From: Macropodus opercularis
Taxonomy: Eukaryota > Chordata > Actinopteri > Anabantiformes > Osphronemidae
DNA: 64,000 nucleotides
Assembly (NCBI GenBank): GCA_030770545.1
Contig: CM061105.1
Span: 17,026,001-17,090,000 of the forward strand
Direction of reading: 5' to 3'
The position numbers and the translations under genes are program-made. The notes below the pieces were generated by a model. It was not told the origin of the DNA, did not search any database, and saw only the letters and a program-made list of their open reading frames with translations. Position 1 is the stretch's first letter. Each line of letters starts with the position of its first letter. Positions 12,893 to 25,800 of the stretch are shown here, piece by piece.

Positions 12893-14052
12893 TTTCCTGT
12901 CCTCCTTCCTGCCGCAGAAAATCTGTGCGCGGTTCCGACCGAACTCGCCCAAAGTTCCCCAAACTTGCCAGAAGTCACCAACTGGTTTCCCGACGGTAAG
13001 AAGCAGACGCGGGGAGTGAAAACATGCGGAAGGCGCAGTGCGTTGGCTCCAGGCCGCGTCCAGAGCTCGAGTCCCGGCTGTGCTGCGCTGCGAGGCTCTC
13101 AGCTCTTTGTGTGCGCCGCCATGCGCCGACTCCAGCAGGAAGAGACGAGGACTACACCCAGGCCGCTACTGCGCAGGCCCGAGGCGGACGGACACGAGTC
13201 CGAGCCAATGAAAGTTCGGAGCAGTCGGTCCAGGGTCCAAACGCGGCCCGTTAGTAAAGTAAATGCAGGTTAACAGCGCGATGAAACGTGTCTGTGAGCA
13301 TTTGAATGAATCATCCCTCAGACGCTGCTGATGCGCGTTTACTTGTGTTTCAGCCTCAACGAACCAACCAGATTATCAGGATCCCTCCACCCTGACAACA
13401 GCTGGACGGTTCTGGTTGGACCCCGTGGTCAGAACTCCTAGTGTGGTTGGACCGGCTCAGTGTCACTGTTAACCCTCTGCAGCCTTCTTCTTGCTGTGTT
13501 TATTCTCAGAGCGTCTCCTGAACGTAGCACCAACCTGCTCCAGACGGTTTAGAGATGTTCTGGGAACGCAGCGGTTGTTGTTAACACCAGTTCAACTAAA
13601 CCTCTGAACGTCCATAAACACCGTGTCCCCACATTCTGAACCTGACTGTAGTCGGCTGCCATCGTGTGTCTGGAGCTGTGAACTGCAGCGGACCCTGGTT
13701 CTGTCTGTCTTGGTCTCATTTAGCTGGTTCGGGCATGTAGTGGTTCACGTTGGTGCAGCTGAGGTCAGGTCGACGTTACGACGTTGGCGTAAGACAAAGT
13801 AAAGACTGAAAGCAGAGACGTGTCATTTAGGGAAAACGGTCGAGGTTTGACTTCCACTGCAGAACATGGAGACAAACGTCCTCAGATGACGGGAGGCAGC
13901 CGAGACCCGAGCCCTCGTCCTGCTCAGTGACCACGTCTCTAGTTCATCACTCAGAGGTTCATCACATTCATTTATTAGGGAGATTGAAACAATTCACCAA
14001 TTCATCTGATCATTTATACAAACGCTTCCATCATTTCACAACTGAACTGCTG
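12893..14052. other. lamc1 5' flank and dhx9 3' UTR
   Basis: The lamc1 promoter and 5' UTR must lie in the GC- and CpG-rich stretch next to the start codon (roughly 12,640-13,250, extending into exon 1). No TATA box is evident. The left-hand dhx9 3' UTR runs from 14,052 down to a poly(A) signal near 13,971. dhx9 and lamc1 are head-to-tail on the minus strand with about 1.1 kb between their coding parts. Confidence 0.6.
13971..13976 (-). terminator. poly(A) signal of dhx9
   Basis: AATAAA on the minus strand (TTTATT on plus), 77 bases after the dhx9 stop codon. It is the first canonical signal downstream. Confidence 0.65.
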
Positions 14053-17000
14053 TTAATACCCTCCTCTGTACCCTCCCCCCCTGTACCCTCCTCCTCCCCC
14101 TCCTCCCCCCCTGTACCCTCCTCTGTACCCTCCCCCCCTGTACCCTCCTCCTCCTCCTCCTCCTCCTCCTCCTCCTCCTCCTCCCCCCCTGTATCCTCCC
14201 CCGCCCCAGTGCCCTCTCCCTCCTCTGTATCCTCCGCCCCCTGCTCCTCCGTCGAAGCGCGGCATCTTGGGAGGTCGAGGCCCGTCTCCCATCCTGTGGA
14301 GAGAGAACAGTTGAGCTGGTTCTGGCTGATTCTAAGTGGGCTCTGTGTTCTGGCGTTGGCTCTGCCCGTCCGTACCTCTGGCTGCCGGCCATCAGGTTGA
14401 GTCCGGCCGCCGACGCTTTGGAGACCTGCCTGATGGCGTTGAGCAGGCGCTCGTTGGTCTGGTCCATCTGCCCGACGTACTCTGGGTCTTTGGTCACTTC
14501 AACCACCAGAGCCTCCAGCCCGGCCCGCAGACCCGCGACCCGCCCCGCCACATCGTGGGGAATCTTCAGTTTGATCCTGAACACAATGGTGGGAAAGACT
14601 CACTTCCTGTGTGAAACACCAATCATCTACCTCACGAGTGAATAAAAACTCAAACTGAAAGAAGCTGCTCGTCGGTCAGAGCAGCTCTGAACGTTTCTTC
14701 CTTCCTGTTAAATAAATGTCGATATAAACACAGTGACCAGCGGAAACGTCGAGTAGATTCATTCAGACGGACACGTCATCTGTCGACGTCTCATCACTAC
14801 CAGACGAATCCACTGACTGATTCAGTTGGGTTCACGTGGCAGCTTCAGACCCGACCGCGGTTCTGTGGATCCTCACCAGTCGTCCAGCTCCACGACGTCT
14901 CCGTTGGAGTCGATCTTCTTGCAGCCGAACAGCAGCAGCTGCAGAGGAGTGACCAGAGTCATCCCTTTAGCCGAGATGGCTCTGGTTCGAATCTGCAACA
15001 CAAGCAGCACTGTAACGATCTGGTCTGTTAGCAGGAACAGAACCCATAGAAGAGCGAGGAGCCGCTGTGGCCGAACCTTCTCGCTGAAGACGAAGAACGG
15101 CGAGGGGTAGGTCATGTCCTGGCTGCTGAAGGGACAGTTGACGGAGGATTTGTGGATGAGGGCGTTGCGTCCCTCTGTGGTCAGGATCTTCCTCTTTTCT
15201 TTGTGGTAGCAGACGTTGGGGTAGGAGCCGAAGGTCAGCAGAGAAACCACCACGTCCAGGTTGTTGTCTGGGCCCACGTTGTTGAACATCTGAGTCATCA
15301 AACACTCTGACAGACACACGATGATGATGAATTACTGGTGGCTGAGCTTTACTGTGTTCTGAGGGACTTGGTGATGCGTTCAGGTACCTTCAGGGAAGCC
15401 AGAGTTGACCAGGATCTCCTTCAGCTGGACTTTGGCCTCCCAGGTCATTCTCAGAGTGGACATGTTGAGACGTTTGTGTTCACAGAAACGCATTTCTGCT
15501 TCCTCACCGTTAATCCTGAACAGGAGCAACACAGGGTTAATGGATATTCAGCTGCAGCTTCCTCCACCAATCAGTTCAGTTGAACAGCTTCCTTGTACTG
15601 ATATAAACATTAGAGGTTGGTCTCTGATAGTCAGTGTCGGACTTGTTTTAAACTCGGACTTGTTTTAAACAAGTCCGCTTTCATCCATCAGCAAGAGATG
15701 AACCTGCAGAGTAAAAGACATTTTCTCCTTCCCTGCCTGCTGTGAGCCTCCAGACAGACCTGACATCATCCCAGGCCTGGAAGGCCGACAGCAGGGCCAC
15801 GTGATCGGAGAAACGACTTCCGGCAAAGTTTCTGTGGACGAAGCCGAGACGTTTCCCCTCGTTGATGAAAGGCTCCGGGAAACAGGAGGCGGCGGAGATG
15901 GTGCACATGGCGTCTCCAACACTAGAGGGAGACAAACGGTTACAGTCCTGAAGGAACAGAGCCGTTCAAAGCATCCTGAAGGAGAAACTGACTGGAAGAC
16001 GCAGCCCATGATCATCATCTTCCCCAGACGAGGTTCGATGGGCAGCCGCGCCAGAATCCGTCCCAGAGGAGTCAGCTCGTCGTTAGTGTCCAGGGCGTCC
16101 AGCTCTGAAACACAGAACAACATGTCAAACTAAGAACAACAATAAGACACGAGGCTAAACACAGCATCAGTGACTGAGTTGGTCACCTTTCAGCGCGTGT
16201 TCGGCCTCGATCACGGCGTCCAGCGGCGGAGGCTCGATGGCCTTGGACAGGAAGTGTCCGATGGCTCCGAGTCTCAGCAGTTTGATGCTCAGAGCGACTT
16301 CATGCAGCGGCGTTCGGAAGATCTCTGGGGTCATGTGAGTCTCCAGCCTGCGGACACATCAGAGACGCGTTAACTCCCAGAGGTGAGCGAGGAGGCGTCG
16401 GTCCGCTGACGTTCACACCTCTCAAATCGAGCGCGGCTGCAAAGGTGGAAGCAGAACCCGGGTCGCACGCGGCCGGCGCGACCTTTCCTCTGCTCTAGGT
16501 TGGTCTTGGAGGCCCAGACGGTGGCGTAGTTGGTCATGTTGTTGTGAGAGGTGAAGAGCTTCACCTTCTGCCTGTCAGAACAGACGCAGGTCACATGTGC
16601 TCGCTCGACGCTCCAGCTGAAACACAGTTCACTCACTTACTTGCAGGAGTCTATGACGTAGACGACGTCGTTGATGGTGATGCTCGTCTCTGCGATGTTG
16701 GTGGACAGAATCACCTGGAACACGAGACCGGAGGGACGACTATAAACTCTCTACTCCAGATGGAGAAATGAAACGATGAGGCTAATGGAGTTTTATTCAT
16801 CACACCTTTCCTCCGCAATGAGGATGGTCTGAGGTGCGACAAACGGATCCTGATTCACTGCCAACATTAAACTGGAACGTGGAGGCTTCATTTGACTGAA
16901 TGTTGTGGTTCTCATTTACGGTGTCTTAGTCCTTTGTGATGTGTTATGATATTAATATTTCTGGATGTAACGTGACTCTTTCTGAATCTGACCTTCGTGA

Positions 17001-20000
17001 GGTTGTCAGGAACCAGTTCGAACACCTTCCTCTGCTCCTCTCGAGGGATCTGTGAGTGCAGCGGCAGAATCCGGTACCGGTTACTTCCTGGAAAAAGACG
17101 TTAACGAACCGTCAGTGCAGCTTGAGATGGCTCTGAAGTCATGAAGGTTAGTGTCTCCTCCTTCTTCTCCCCTTCGCATTCAGGTGCAGCCTCACTCCTG
17201 CAGCAGTAGTTTGGTAATGTGACACGCACCAAAGTGTGGGTTGGTCTCCAGGTGTCTCTGCATGGAGTAGATGAGGTTCCAGCCGGGCAGGAAGATGAGC
17301 ACGGCTCCAGCCACCTGCAGCGTCTCGATGTATTTCAGCAGAGCTTCGACCAGCTCGAAGGACGTCTCCTTCTCGTTTATCAGAGCCATCGAGCGCTTGG
17401 TCTCTGCTGTGTAGTCTGGCCCACAGATCATGTTGCAGTTAGTCTGCAGAGGGAGTAACGCAAACACTGTTCCACAGCTCAGGTAAACAAATGCAACATT
17501 ACTACACAGATACACGACATTTATATCCTGATCCACGACTAGAGAAGAAGCTGTTTTACGTCATCGTCTCCTCCCTCCTCATCTTTGTCTCTCTTCTTTC
17601 GGTCCGTTGGTGGAGGAACAAAGTTGGTCATCTGGATGCAATCCTCCAGGAAATACTCTGCAAACACAATGTTTGTTCACTGTCAGTCTCCCAAATCTTT
17701 CAACCTCCGGAAATGAAGCAGTCAGATGTACCTTGAACAGGGAAGGTGCGACCAAACACCTCGATGATGGGACAGTTGAAGAAGTACTCTCTGAACATGG
17801 TGGAGTCGATGGTGGCCGACATGAGGATGACCCGGACCTCTGGGTAGGCCTGCACCACGTCTCTGAGGACCACCAGCAGAAAATCCGTCTGCACAGACAC
17901 ATTCAAAGGTGGGACAAGGCAGCGAAGTCCAGCGATTCCCTGATTTAACATCCAGAGCGGTCGACTCACGTTGATGTCTCTCTCGTGGATCTCATCAACG
18001 ATTACGTGACTGATGCCTCTGATTCCAGCTTCAAGCTTCCGCAGCAAGACACCTGGACACAAACACAGTTTTGGTCTTCAGCGGCGACATTCAGTTGGTA
18101 GCTATGTTTCTATGCATCGCAGAACAGTCGACGCACCCACGGTGCAGAACAGGACACTGGCATGGGGTCGAGGGAGGACGGACTCGAAGCGGACGCTGTA
18201 GCCGCAGCTTTTCCCAAGATCCTCTCCTCTCTCGTAGGAGACTCTCTCGGCCACGGACACAGCGCTGATACGTCTGGGCTGGAGACAGGACGACAGTCAC
18301 AAAACACTTTGCTATGATCAATCAGTCGAGGAGAGAGCTGACAGACATTAAAACATCCTCATCAGAAACAGAAGTAACACAGCATGTTTGGAGCAGTGCT
18401 TGTATCTGACCTCCTTCTGATGACGACAAATCCAACAGCTCGGATGTTGCGCGTTACCTGGGTGACCACGATGTTACAGTCCGACGCTCGGCCAGCTTTG
18501 ATGAAGCGGTCCAGGATGTACTGAGGAACCTGAGTGGTTTTACCACAGCCCGTGGCTCCCCTGATGATCACCACAGGGTTGTTGTCCACAGCGTCCATGA
18601 TCTCCTCCTCAAACTGTTTGACAGGCAGCTGGTCGCGCTCCATCAGCATCTAAATAAAAAGAAATGTAAAAACTAAAATAAAGGTCCACATCATTTACGA
18701 ATGGCAGCTTGAGCAGACTTTAACATAGTGGGATGACATGGAATAGCCAGAGACAGAGACACTGTGTCAAACATCACTGTATGAATGTGAACTGAGCAGC
18801 AGGCCAGGACTGACCTTCTGCAGGTCGTCATCATGTTCCAGCTGGTACAGGAGCTCGTCATGCAGGTCGCTGCTGATCTGCTCAGGGGTGCACTGGAGGA
18901 CGGGGGAACGGCAAAGGTCACAGATTCACAGAGTTTTCTCTGACAGCTGTCCCTGAAAGCATGTTTCTCACTAAGACCTGAGACATTTCTGTCACATAAA
19001 TAAACAGACCTGCATTAGGTGAAATTCTGAAGGGAAAGAACAAATGATCAAAAATCTGAACTCACGTAGGCCAGTGGTCCCTCATCAATGTTACAGCTGG
19101 TCCAGGGGTTCCAGTTCACCTGTGGAGGCGACCAGGGGACCACCCCGGCTCCGCTTTGACGCTGGGACGGCTCAAACGTTGCCATCTTCCCCTGAACCAG
19201 CGAGACCGACTCGCTGGGGTCTGCAGGCTGCACAGGATGAGACACGAGTCAGAGGCTCAGTCCCGATCACAGCAGTGTTTGTGATTAGACGCATCACATT
19301 TAAGGGGCTCTGGTGACTCACGGGAGGCAGGATGTGGACTCCAAGCTCCTGGATGACACTGTCCAGCTGCTGCTGCAGATCTGGAGACACGTTGACCTCG
19401 TACGGCTCCAACTGGACACAAAAGAAGCAGCTAATCAGCTGAAGCCTGCATTAACTCAAGCACCTTAGCGAAACCTTGGACGCGTGCACGTACGGTTTCT
19501 CCTTCCTTTTTCTTTGCGACTCCAGAGTACGCCTCGATGACCCCCAGGTGGTACAGCTGGCGAACCAGAGACAGAGCACACGACTGAGCTGCCAGCTTCT
19601 TGTTGGAGCCGTGTTCTCGAGCCGTGATTCCTGCAGAAAAGAAAGAAGCCGTGACCTTCAGCAAAACAAAAGGCTAAAACGACAGACTGGGCTTGGTGTT
19701 GGCGACGAGCTCCAAGCGTCGCTAGTCTGCCCATCAGATCTACGCCTGATGCTGGGACCGGGAAATCTGTTCATATTTAATGACCATGACAACTATAAGA
19801 GCTCATTAAACCTGATCCCTACATATTTACACAATTACGAGGAACAGTTTCTTACTTCTGCCGAGCTTTCTCACAAACAGCTGCATCTCCGCTATGAAAC
19901 TCCTGCAGACACAAAAAGACATCACAGCTTCACGTCCTGTGTCACCTGCATTAAAGTCACAAACTCAGCATGAGGGGAAATCATGAACTCACCTGTTGGG

Positions 20001-21634
20001 TTCTCACGAGGAAGCCTGTATGTTTTTCTGCCAGACTTAATAAAACACCAAACAACAGCTGGAATGTCCCATCTGCTCCCTGATCCTGTGGTGAACAGTC
20101 ACACCAGAAATCACAACCAGGCTCCAGTGAGCCCCCAGCTGCACCCACGGGACAGCTTTAGTGCACCTAAAAGCTGTCCCGTGTCTTCTCTCTGTTTGGT
20201 TGTGAGTTCTGGCATCACCTCAGCGTTCCCCAGAACAGAAGTCTAAATCTGGAGAGCTGCAGCATCCAGTCTGAGCCTTAGATTTAACCGTGTGAGGTCT
20301 GTGGTTCAGCTGGTGTAGGGTCCACCTTTAATGCTGCAACCAGTTTAAACTGTGTGACGTCGGGTTTGGTACAGTGAGACCTCTCTGGTGTAGCCAACAC
20401 ACCCTGGAGGTCTCAAGGTTTACAGCAGTCCAGCAGAAAAACATACAGAATCATCCTGAACGTAGGAGGATTTCAACTACCAACCAACAACTCAGCCGTG
20501 TCACTGAGAGCCTGTGGCACACGCTGGATGTTAAAGACACATTGATGCTGACCTGACAGATTCACTAACAACAAGACGGGTCTCAGGGTTTGTGAAGTTT
20601 GGTTCCTAGCTAAGGAACACGGGCTGCAGCCCTTCCTCAGACTGGATTTGATTCAAACATTGCTGCCAGAGTTTTCTGGTCCAGACCTGTTGTGGTCCGG
20701 TCCCACTTGGCTGTATTTATACTCAGCGCTCGTTTTCTCCTTCTGGAAGAACTGGTTCAGACGGGCCTTGGCGTTCTCCAGCGTCCAGTTCCCGTGAAGA
20801 TTAGCATTCAGATCCACCTCCTCTGACTCCAGAGTCTATGACAACAGTTACTCGTGTTAGAAGCTACCTGCCACCGAACCGGGCCGACCGCGTACTGAAG
20901 ATTCAGAGGAATCCTACCGCCTGCGCCTCCTGTTCGTCTTTTCTGGCGTAGTACTCCTTTAGGTTGGCTCCTCGGTCCCACTGAGCTGCTCCTCCTCGTC
21001 CTCCTGCTCCCTGTCCGCTCCCCCCTGGCCCGCTGTCACCACCGTCTTCTGACAACGAAGAAAAACAACAACGTGCAGAATGATGCAGTTGGAAGAACTG
21101 AGCTTCACACGATCCCACTGTTACCTTTCTCAACCTTCACTGCCAGGTGAGGCGGCAGAGGCCCGTTGGAGGGGAGCGTCCCAAAGCCGGGCTCGCCTCC
21201 GTCCGGACGGTCAGCAGCTACAGCTCCCACCTGGTGAAACAGTTAACACGACCTTCAGCAACAACAGCTGTTAGAACTGCTGCAGCATTTCCAGATCGGA
21301 AGCGAGGCGCTGACCCCCACAGCCGGGACTTCGGCCGCATTCATTTCCCCGACTCGGACCAGGTAGTTGGCAAAGTCCCTGGCAGCGTTGGTCTGGGCGT
21401 CCTTCTTGTTGGTGGAGTTTCCCATCCCGATGTAGCTGAAGCCATCAACACGGACCTGCACGAAGAAGAGGCTCAGCAAGGAAGCACAGTCCGCGTCACA
21501 CCGCGGAGCCGCCCAACGCTCACCTCACACATAAACTTCTGCCTGTTTTTGTTGCCCGCAGCTCTGATGTCATAGTTTGGAGTCAGCTTCTTCTTCCCAC
21601 ACCAGGCGTACAGAAAGTTCTTGATGTCTGCCAT
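14053..21634 (-). CDS. dhx9: ATP-dependent RNA helicase A (DExH-box helicase 9)
   Basis: Nuclear DEAH/RHA helicase that unwinds RNA and DNA duplexes and R-loops using NTP hydrolysis. Exons: 21524-21634, 21315-21455, 21125-21230, 20918-21048, 20687-20835, 19856-19902, 19494-19630, 19322-19411, 19066-19227, 18815-18892, 18458-18649, 18137-18278, 17970-18052, 17732-17888, 17560-17657, 17230-17443, 16993-17087, 16641-16714, 16419-16571, 16187-16347, 15993-16104, 15760-15921, 15388-15515, 15077-15306, 14877-14992, 14376-14576, 14053-14293. They give 1,236 residues (human about 1,270) in one unbroken frame. Two dsRNA-binding domains (start MADIKNFLYAWCGKKK; second containing REHGSNKKLAAQSCALSLV), Walker A GATGCGKTT near residue 415, DEIH near 515, SAT motif, motif VI QRKGRAGRVRPG, HA2 and OB-fold regions are intact. 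The tail is Gly/Arg/Tyr repeats with a 15-Gly run. The exon 2 donor (GTCAGC) is weak. Confidence 0.97.
15655..15677. repeat. near-perfect palindrome in dhx9 intron 22
   Basis: CGGACTTGTTT and AAACAAGTCCG arms of 11 bp flank a single base. A second copy of CGGACTTGTTTTAAA lies immediately to the left (from 15638). No function is inferred. Confidence 0.7.
20147..20182. repeat. hairpin in dhx9 intron 5
   Basis: Arms ACGGGACAGCTTTAG and CTAAAAGCTGTCCCGT pair over 15 bp with one bulged base and a 5-base loop. The rest of intron 5 (19,903-20,686) contains nothing I recognise. Confidence 0.75.
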
Positions 21635-22894
21635 GGTGCTCAGCCTCACTGGAGTCCGCACGCCTTCAGTTTAATCTGAAGACCAAAACACCGCGGACGG
21701 TGACGTCATAACGCAACGGGCTTTCACATACAAAGGTTCACGAGGCTGAAGTTGGCGTTAGAAGAGCGCTAGCAACAGTTAGCTCCGCCTGAGGCGTCAC
21801 TAGCTAACCAGCTAGCTAGTTAGCTTAAGGCGGGTAAAGGAGTTAATGCTAAGCTGTGTGCTAACGCGTGCAGAAAACGTGCCACAAGCTAACGCAGCGA
21901 CACAGTTTATCACTCACAATCACACCAACGAAGACAAAAGCTGCACAGAACCGCTAGCACGTCAGTCACCAGGACCCGGGCTGGAGCGGTGCCGCAGCCC
22001 AGTAGCGGTGCCGCAGCCCAGTAGCGCCGCCTGCTGCACCGGAGTGGAATCAGCGTCAGCTCTTCATGTCTAGTGAAGGCTCTAATTCTAAATTCCCCCA
22101 TTTGTCTTTTTCAGTTGCTGTTGTGTCTTGGAGGTGAAGATGTGTCATCACCCGCTGGATGCGCCACAGGTTCGACTGCTCAGAGCTGCTTCAACCAGTC
22201 GCTACATGCACCTCATTACACAACGACGTGCAGAAGGTAGAAAGTGAAGTCAGAGGTGAGACGCGCAGCTTTGTTGGTAGACGGGTGTGTTCAGGGTGCG
22301 GTGTTGCCATGGCAACAGCAACACAGCTGGCGTGTGCAGCTCTGTGTTTCTGTGTGTCTGAGGCTCAGGGCGTGTGTGGCTGCAGCCTCGGGACACACTT
22401 TACACACACTCCACATTACAGCGCTGGAGGCTGTGGTTCAGTGGTCAAATGCAGCCGTTACAACATGTGATTCATTGATGAGTCAGGCTGAAGCTGTCAC
22501 ACAGGTGACAACTCTAGAAGTGATGTTGAATCATTTCCTGTGTTTTGTTCAGTTCTTGTCATTTATTTGATCTCAGCTTCTCAGTCTGTGTTTTCCCGGT
22601 TGCAGGTTCAAGCCCAGTCAATGACTGGTTCTGTCTGAGCGCTCTGGACATTTTCCATTTCTGGAACAGAAGCTCTCTTCACATCTTTTGCTGGTGCTTG
22701 TTGTGAAGCTTGCTCATAGGATGTAAATGCGGTGAACAACGGTTCGGCCTGTCCCAGCTCAGTCACATCCTCCGTGATTCACGTGTGGGTGCGTGTGGAG
22801 CTGAGCGGCGTGTGCAGACCTGCAGCACGGAGCCGTTAAAGGCAGAGGCTGGAGCAGCCGGAGGAGTTTCCACACTGATCAGGGATCAGGCGAC
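21635..22894. other. divergent dhx9-lamc2 intergenic region
   Basis: dhx9 (minus) and lamc2 (plus) are head-to-head with 1.26 kb between start codons, so both promoters lie here. A 24-bp GC-rich unit containing GGTGCCGCAGCCCAGTAGC is directly repeated at about 21,987-22,033. No TATA box stands out. A tRNA-like A-box near 22,436 and B-box-like GGTTCAAGCCC near 22,608 are too far apart for a tRNA gene. Confidence 0.6.
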
Positions 22895-25800
22895 ATGAGG
22901 AGCAGCTGGATTTCACTCTGGGTTCTGGCTGCGGTGTGTGGCGTTCAGGCGACTCATACGTTCTACTGTAAGTCTCCATCTTCTCATCTTCTGACTCAAA
23001 GCCACACATTCATTGAGTATATGAACATTACAACAGCTGGGTCCAACAACTAAAACAGACAAGCGTGACGTGAGCTCGTCCATTTATCTTTACTAAATCA
23101 TATAATGAAAATGATGCTACTATGTTTTCATCTTTAGCGATTTTCAGCCTTGAGACAATGAAAAGTCTTAATGATGTTCATCTAAGACACAAAACGTCAT
23201 GTGTTTCGTTAAAAATGCATGTGGTACTAGAGACTCTGCTATATCATGTAACACTGTACAAAGCTTTAAAGTCATGGTTCAATGATCAATCTTAGCCATT
23301 AGCTGTTAGCTTCTAGGACGGATCTGGACGATGTTGAGCCGAGTCTGGGACACGCTGCCTTGGTTAAAGAGGAGAAATCTGGGTCCTCGCTGTCAAGAAC
23401 TAAGGAGATTCTGAAGAGACACCAGTCGCACAGACCATCTACAGATGAAGGACCTACAGGGTGGAAACCAAAAGCCTCTGCTACACATCAGGGTCCAGGA
23501 AAACCATTAGGTCAAAACTCTGGGTTTAACCACAAGAACCTGGTCCCAGCCGTGACCCGTGGTGGAGGCAGCATCATGACCTGGAGCCTCTGGACCATGA
23601 GCATCTCGTCGTTGAGCTGTGACTGAAGTGGAATCAAAGCAGAACCTTGTCCTGAAGCAGTGAAACAACCAAGAACACGAAGCTGTTCTGTTGGAGAGAA
23701 GGCGACGAGAGTGAGCAGCTACTGAAGGGACCGTTCACCTATTATTATTTGGACGGATCCACTCAGGTCAACACTTGTTGGGTCATGTGGAGTCGGAGCA
23801 TGACCCGTGTTCTAATGTTCTGATGTGTGTCTGACTGTTCACTGGTGATAAGGAGGGTTGTGTGTCTGTTTGTGTGTTCAGACCTGCTGCCACACTAGGC
23901 CTTTTCTCCGTCATGGCTGGTTCTGGGTGTGGCTCTGTTGATGTTCCCTCTGGCTAAAGGAACCGCTTGAGTTCTGTAGTTACAGTCATGTTCTGGGAGG
24001 ACTCTTGTCAGACACGTGTCAGCGGTTAATTCACTGTCTGCATCACAAGCTCAGACAAACAGACGCACCTCAAAGCGCGTCCTAGAAGGCAGAACACTTG
24101 GGGAAGACCAGAACGGTCTGGAGTGGTCGTCATTAGCCCCGAAACGTGTCTGTGCCGCTTGTTGACAAGCTGCAGCTTGTTGAACGTCTCCCATCACAGT
24201 TAAAGTGAAGCTTTACTGTGAGTCAGAGCAGAACGTCTGCAGGGAGAGTTCAAGTTACACCGTTAGCACAGTATGACATATGGACTGAAGCCTAAACACT
24301 CACCTTATTATTGTTCAGCCTCCTCCCAACACAATCAAATAATGAACTCGTTCTCCTGCAGCAACAGCCCAGTGCGACTGCAACGGCAGGTCCAGGAACT
24401 GCCTGCGGGACGGGCTGGGCCTGCACTGTGTGGACTGTCAGGGAAACACAGAGGGCCGCCACTGCGAGCGCTGCAAGCCTGGCTTCTACGTGGAGGGGGC
24501 GGGGCCAAGCTGCACACCTTGCCGCTGCAACCCCGCAGGTGAGAGCTCCTCAACCACACACATAACAACTGGCTGAGAGGAGAAGCGGCTTTAGTCTGAC
24601 AGGACTTTCAAGCTGTGGCCTTGTCTCCAGGTTCTACCGGGGCCACGTGTGACAGCAGGGGGCGCTGCAGCTGTAAACAGGGGGTCACAGGGGAAAGATG
24701 CGACCGCTGCCCCGAGGGAGCGATCGGACCCAACGGCTGCCTGCAAAGGTTCGGAGTCACGTGATTCAGATGTCCAGGCATCATCGGTTGGTTGGTCGTC
24801 CTGTAACAGGCCTCCGCTTGTTTCTCTTTGCTTCCAGGCGTGAGCCCAGGCAGGACCGGTCCAGCTGTTTCTGTTATGGCCACAGCAGCCGGTGTTCTGC
24901 ACAGTCCGATTACTCCGTCCTGACCATCAGCTCCACCTTCACCAGTGGTAAGCGCTTTATTTCACTATAAAAGCCCCTAATAAGGCTGGATTCAGGACGG
25001 TTTTAATGCTGTTTCCCACCTCCAGGTCCAGAGGGTTGGAAGGTAGCGACAGCTCAGGGCGTCACCCCACAAGACGCTCACTTCCGCTGGTCACCAGCGT
25101 ACCAAGACCTGGAGGTGATCTCCAAGAACATCGTTCCAGTGTACCTGTACGCCCCAGGTACGAACCAAACCCCCCTTCTGGACTTCCTGTCTCATTTCCT
25201 TTCCTTTTCTTTCCTTTCCTTTCCTTTCCTTTCCTTTCCTTTCCATTCAACTTTATTTCTACGGCGCCAATTCACAACATCAGTGATCTCAAGGCTCTTT
25301 ACACTGAGGTTTAAGACCTGACACAACTAAACCCAACAAATCCCACATAGAGCAGCTTTGAATTGGAGCCAATCAATAAATTGAACACTTTAATAGCAAC
25401 AGTGGAAAAACTACAGCAGACCCAGGATCAGTGTGGGAGAACATCTGCCTTGACCGGTTGGAGCGAAGGGATAGAAAAGAGAGAAAACGACGACGACAAC
25501 AACAACAACAACAACGAAACAAGCAGCAACAGACTGAGGCAGGATGGTTGGACCAGCAGCTGAACACTGAGACACACGACTCTGAGTCTGACGATACCTG
25601 GAGATGAGAATAGAGACAGAAAGAGAGAAACACAACTAGGAGAGAACAGAGACAAAGTTAGTCACATGTGGACATGGAGGCATGTTAGTGGATGGAATAG
25701 ATAGAAAACCAGAGGAGCTCAGTGAATGAAGGAGGTTCCAGCATCTAAGCCTGTAGCAGCTGAACTAAGAGATGGATCAGAGGAACCAGAACCATCTGGA

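Noticed and set aside
12524..13273. 249-codon plus-strand open frame
   Set aside because: It is antisense to lamc1 exon 1; the minus strand has the clear LN-domain match.
22436..22620. tRNA-like A-box and B-box suggesting a tRNA gene or SINE head
   Set aside because: The boxes are about 170 bp apart and no cloverleaf can be drawn; chance matches are likely.
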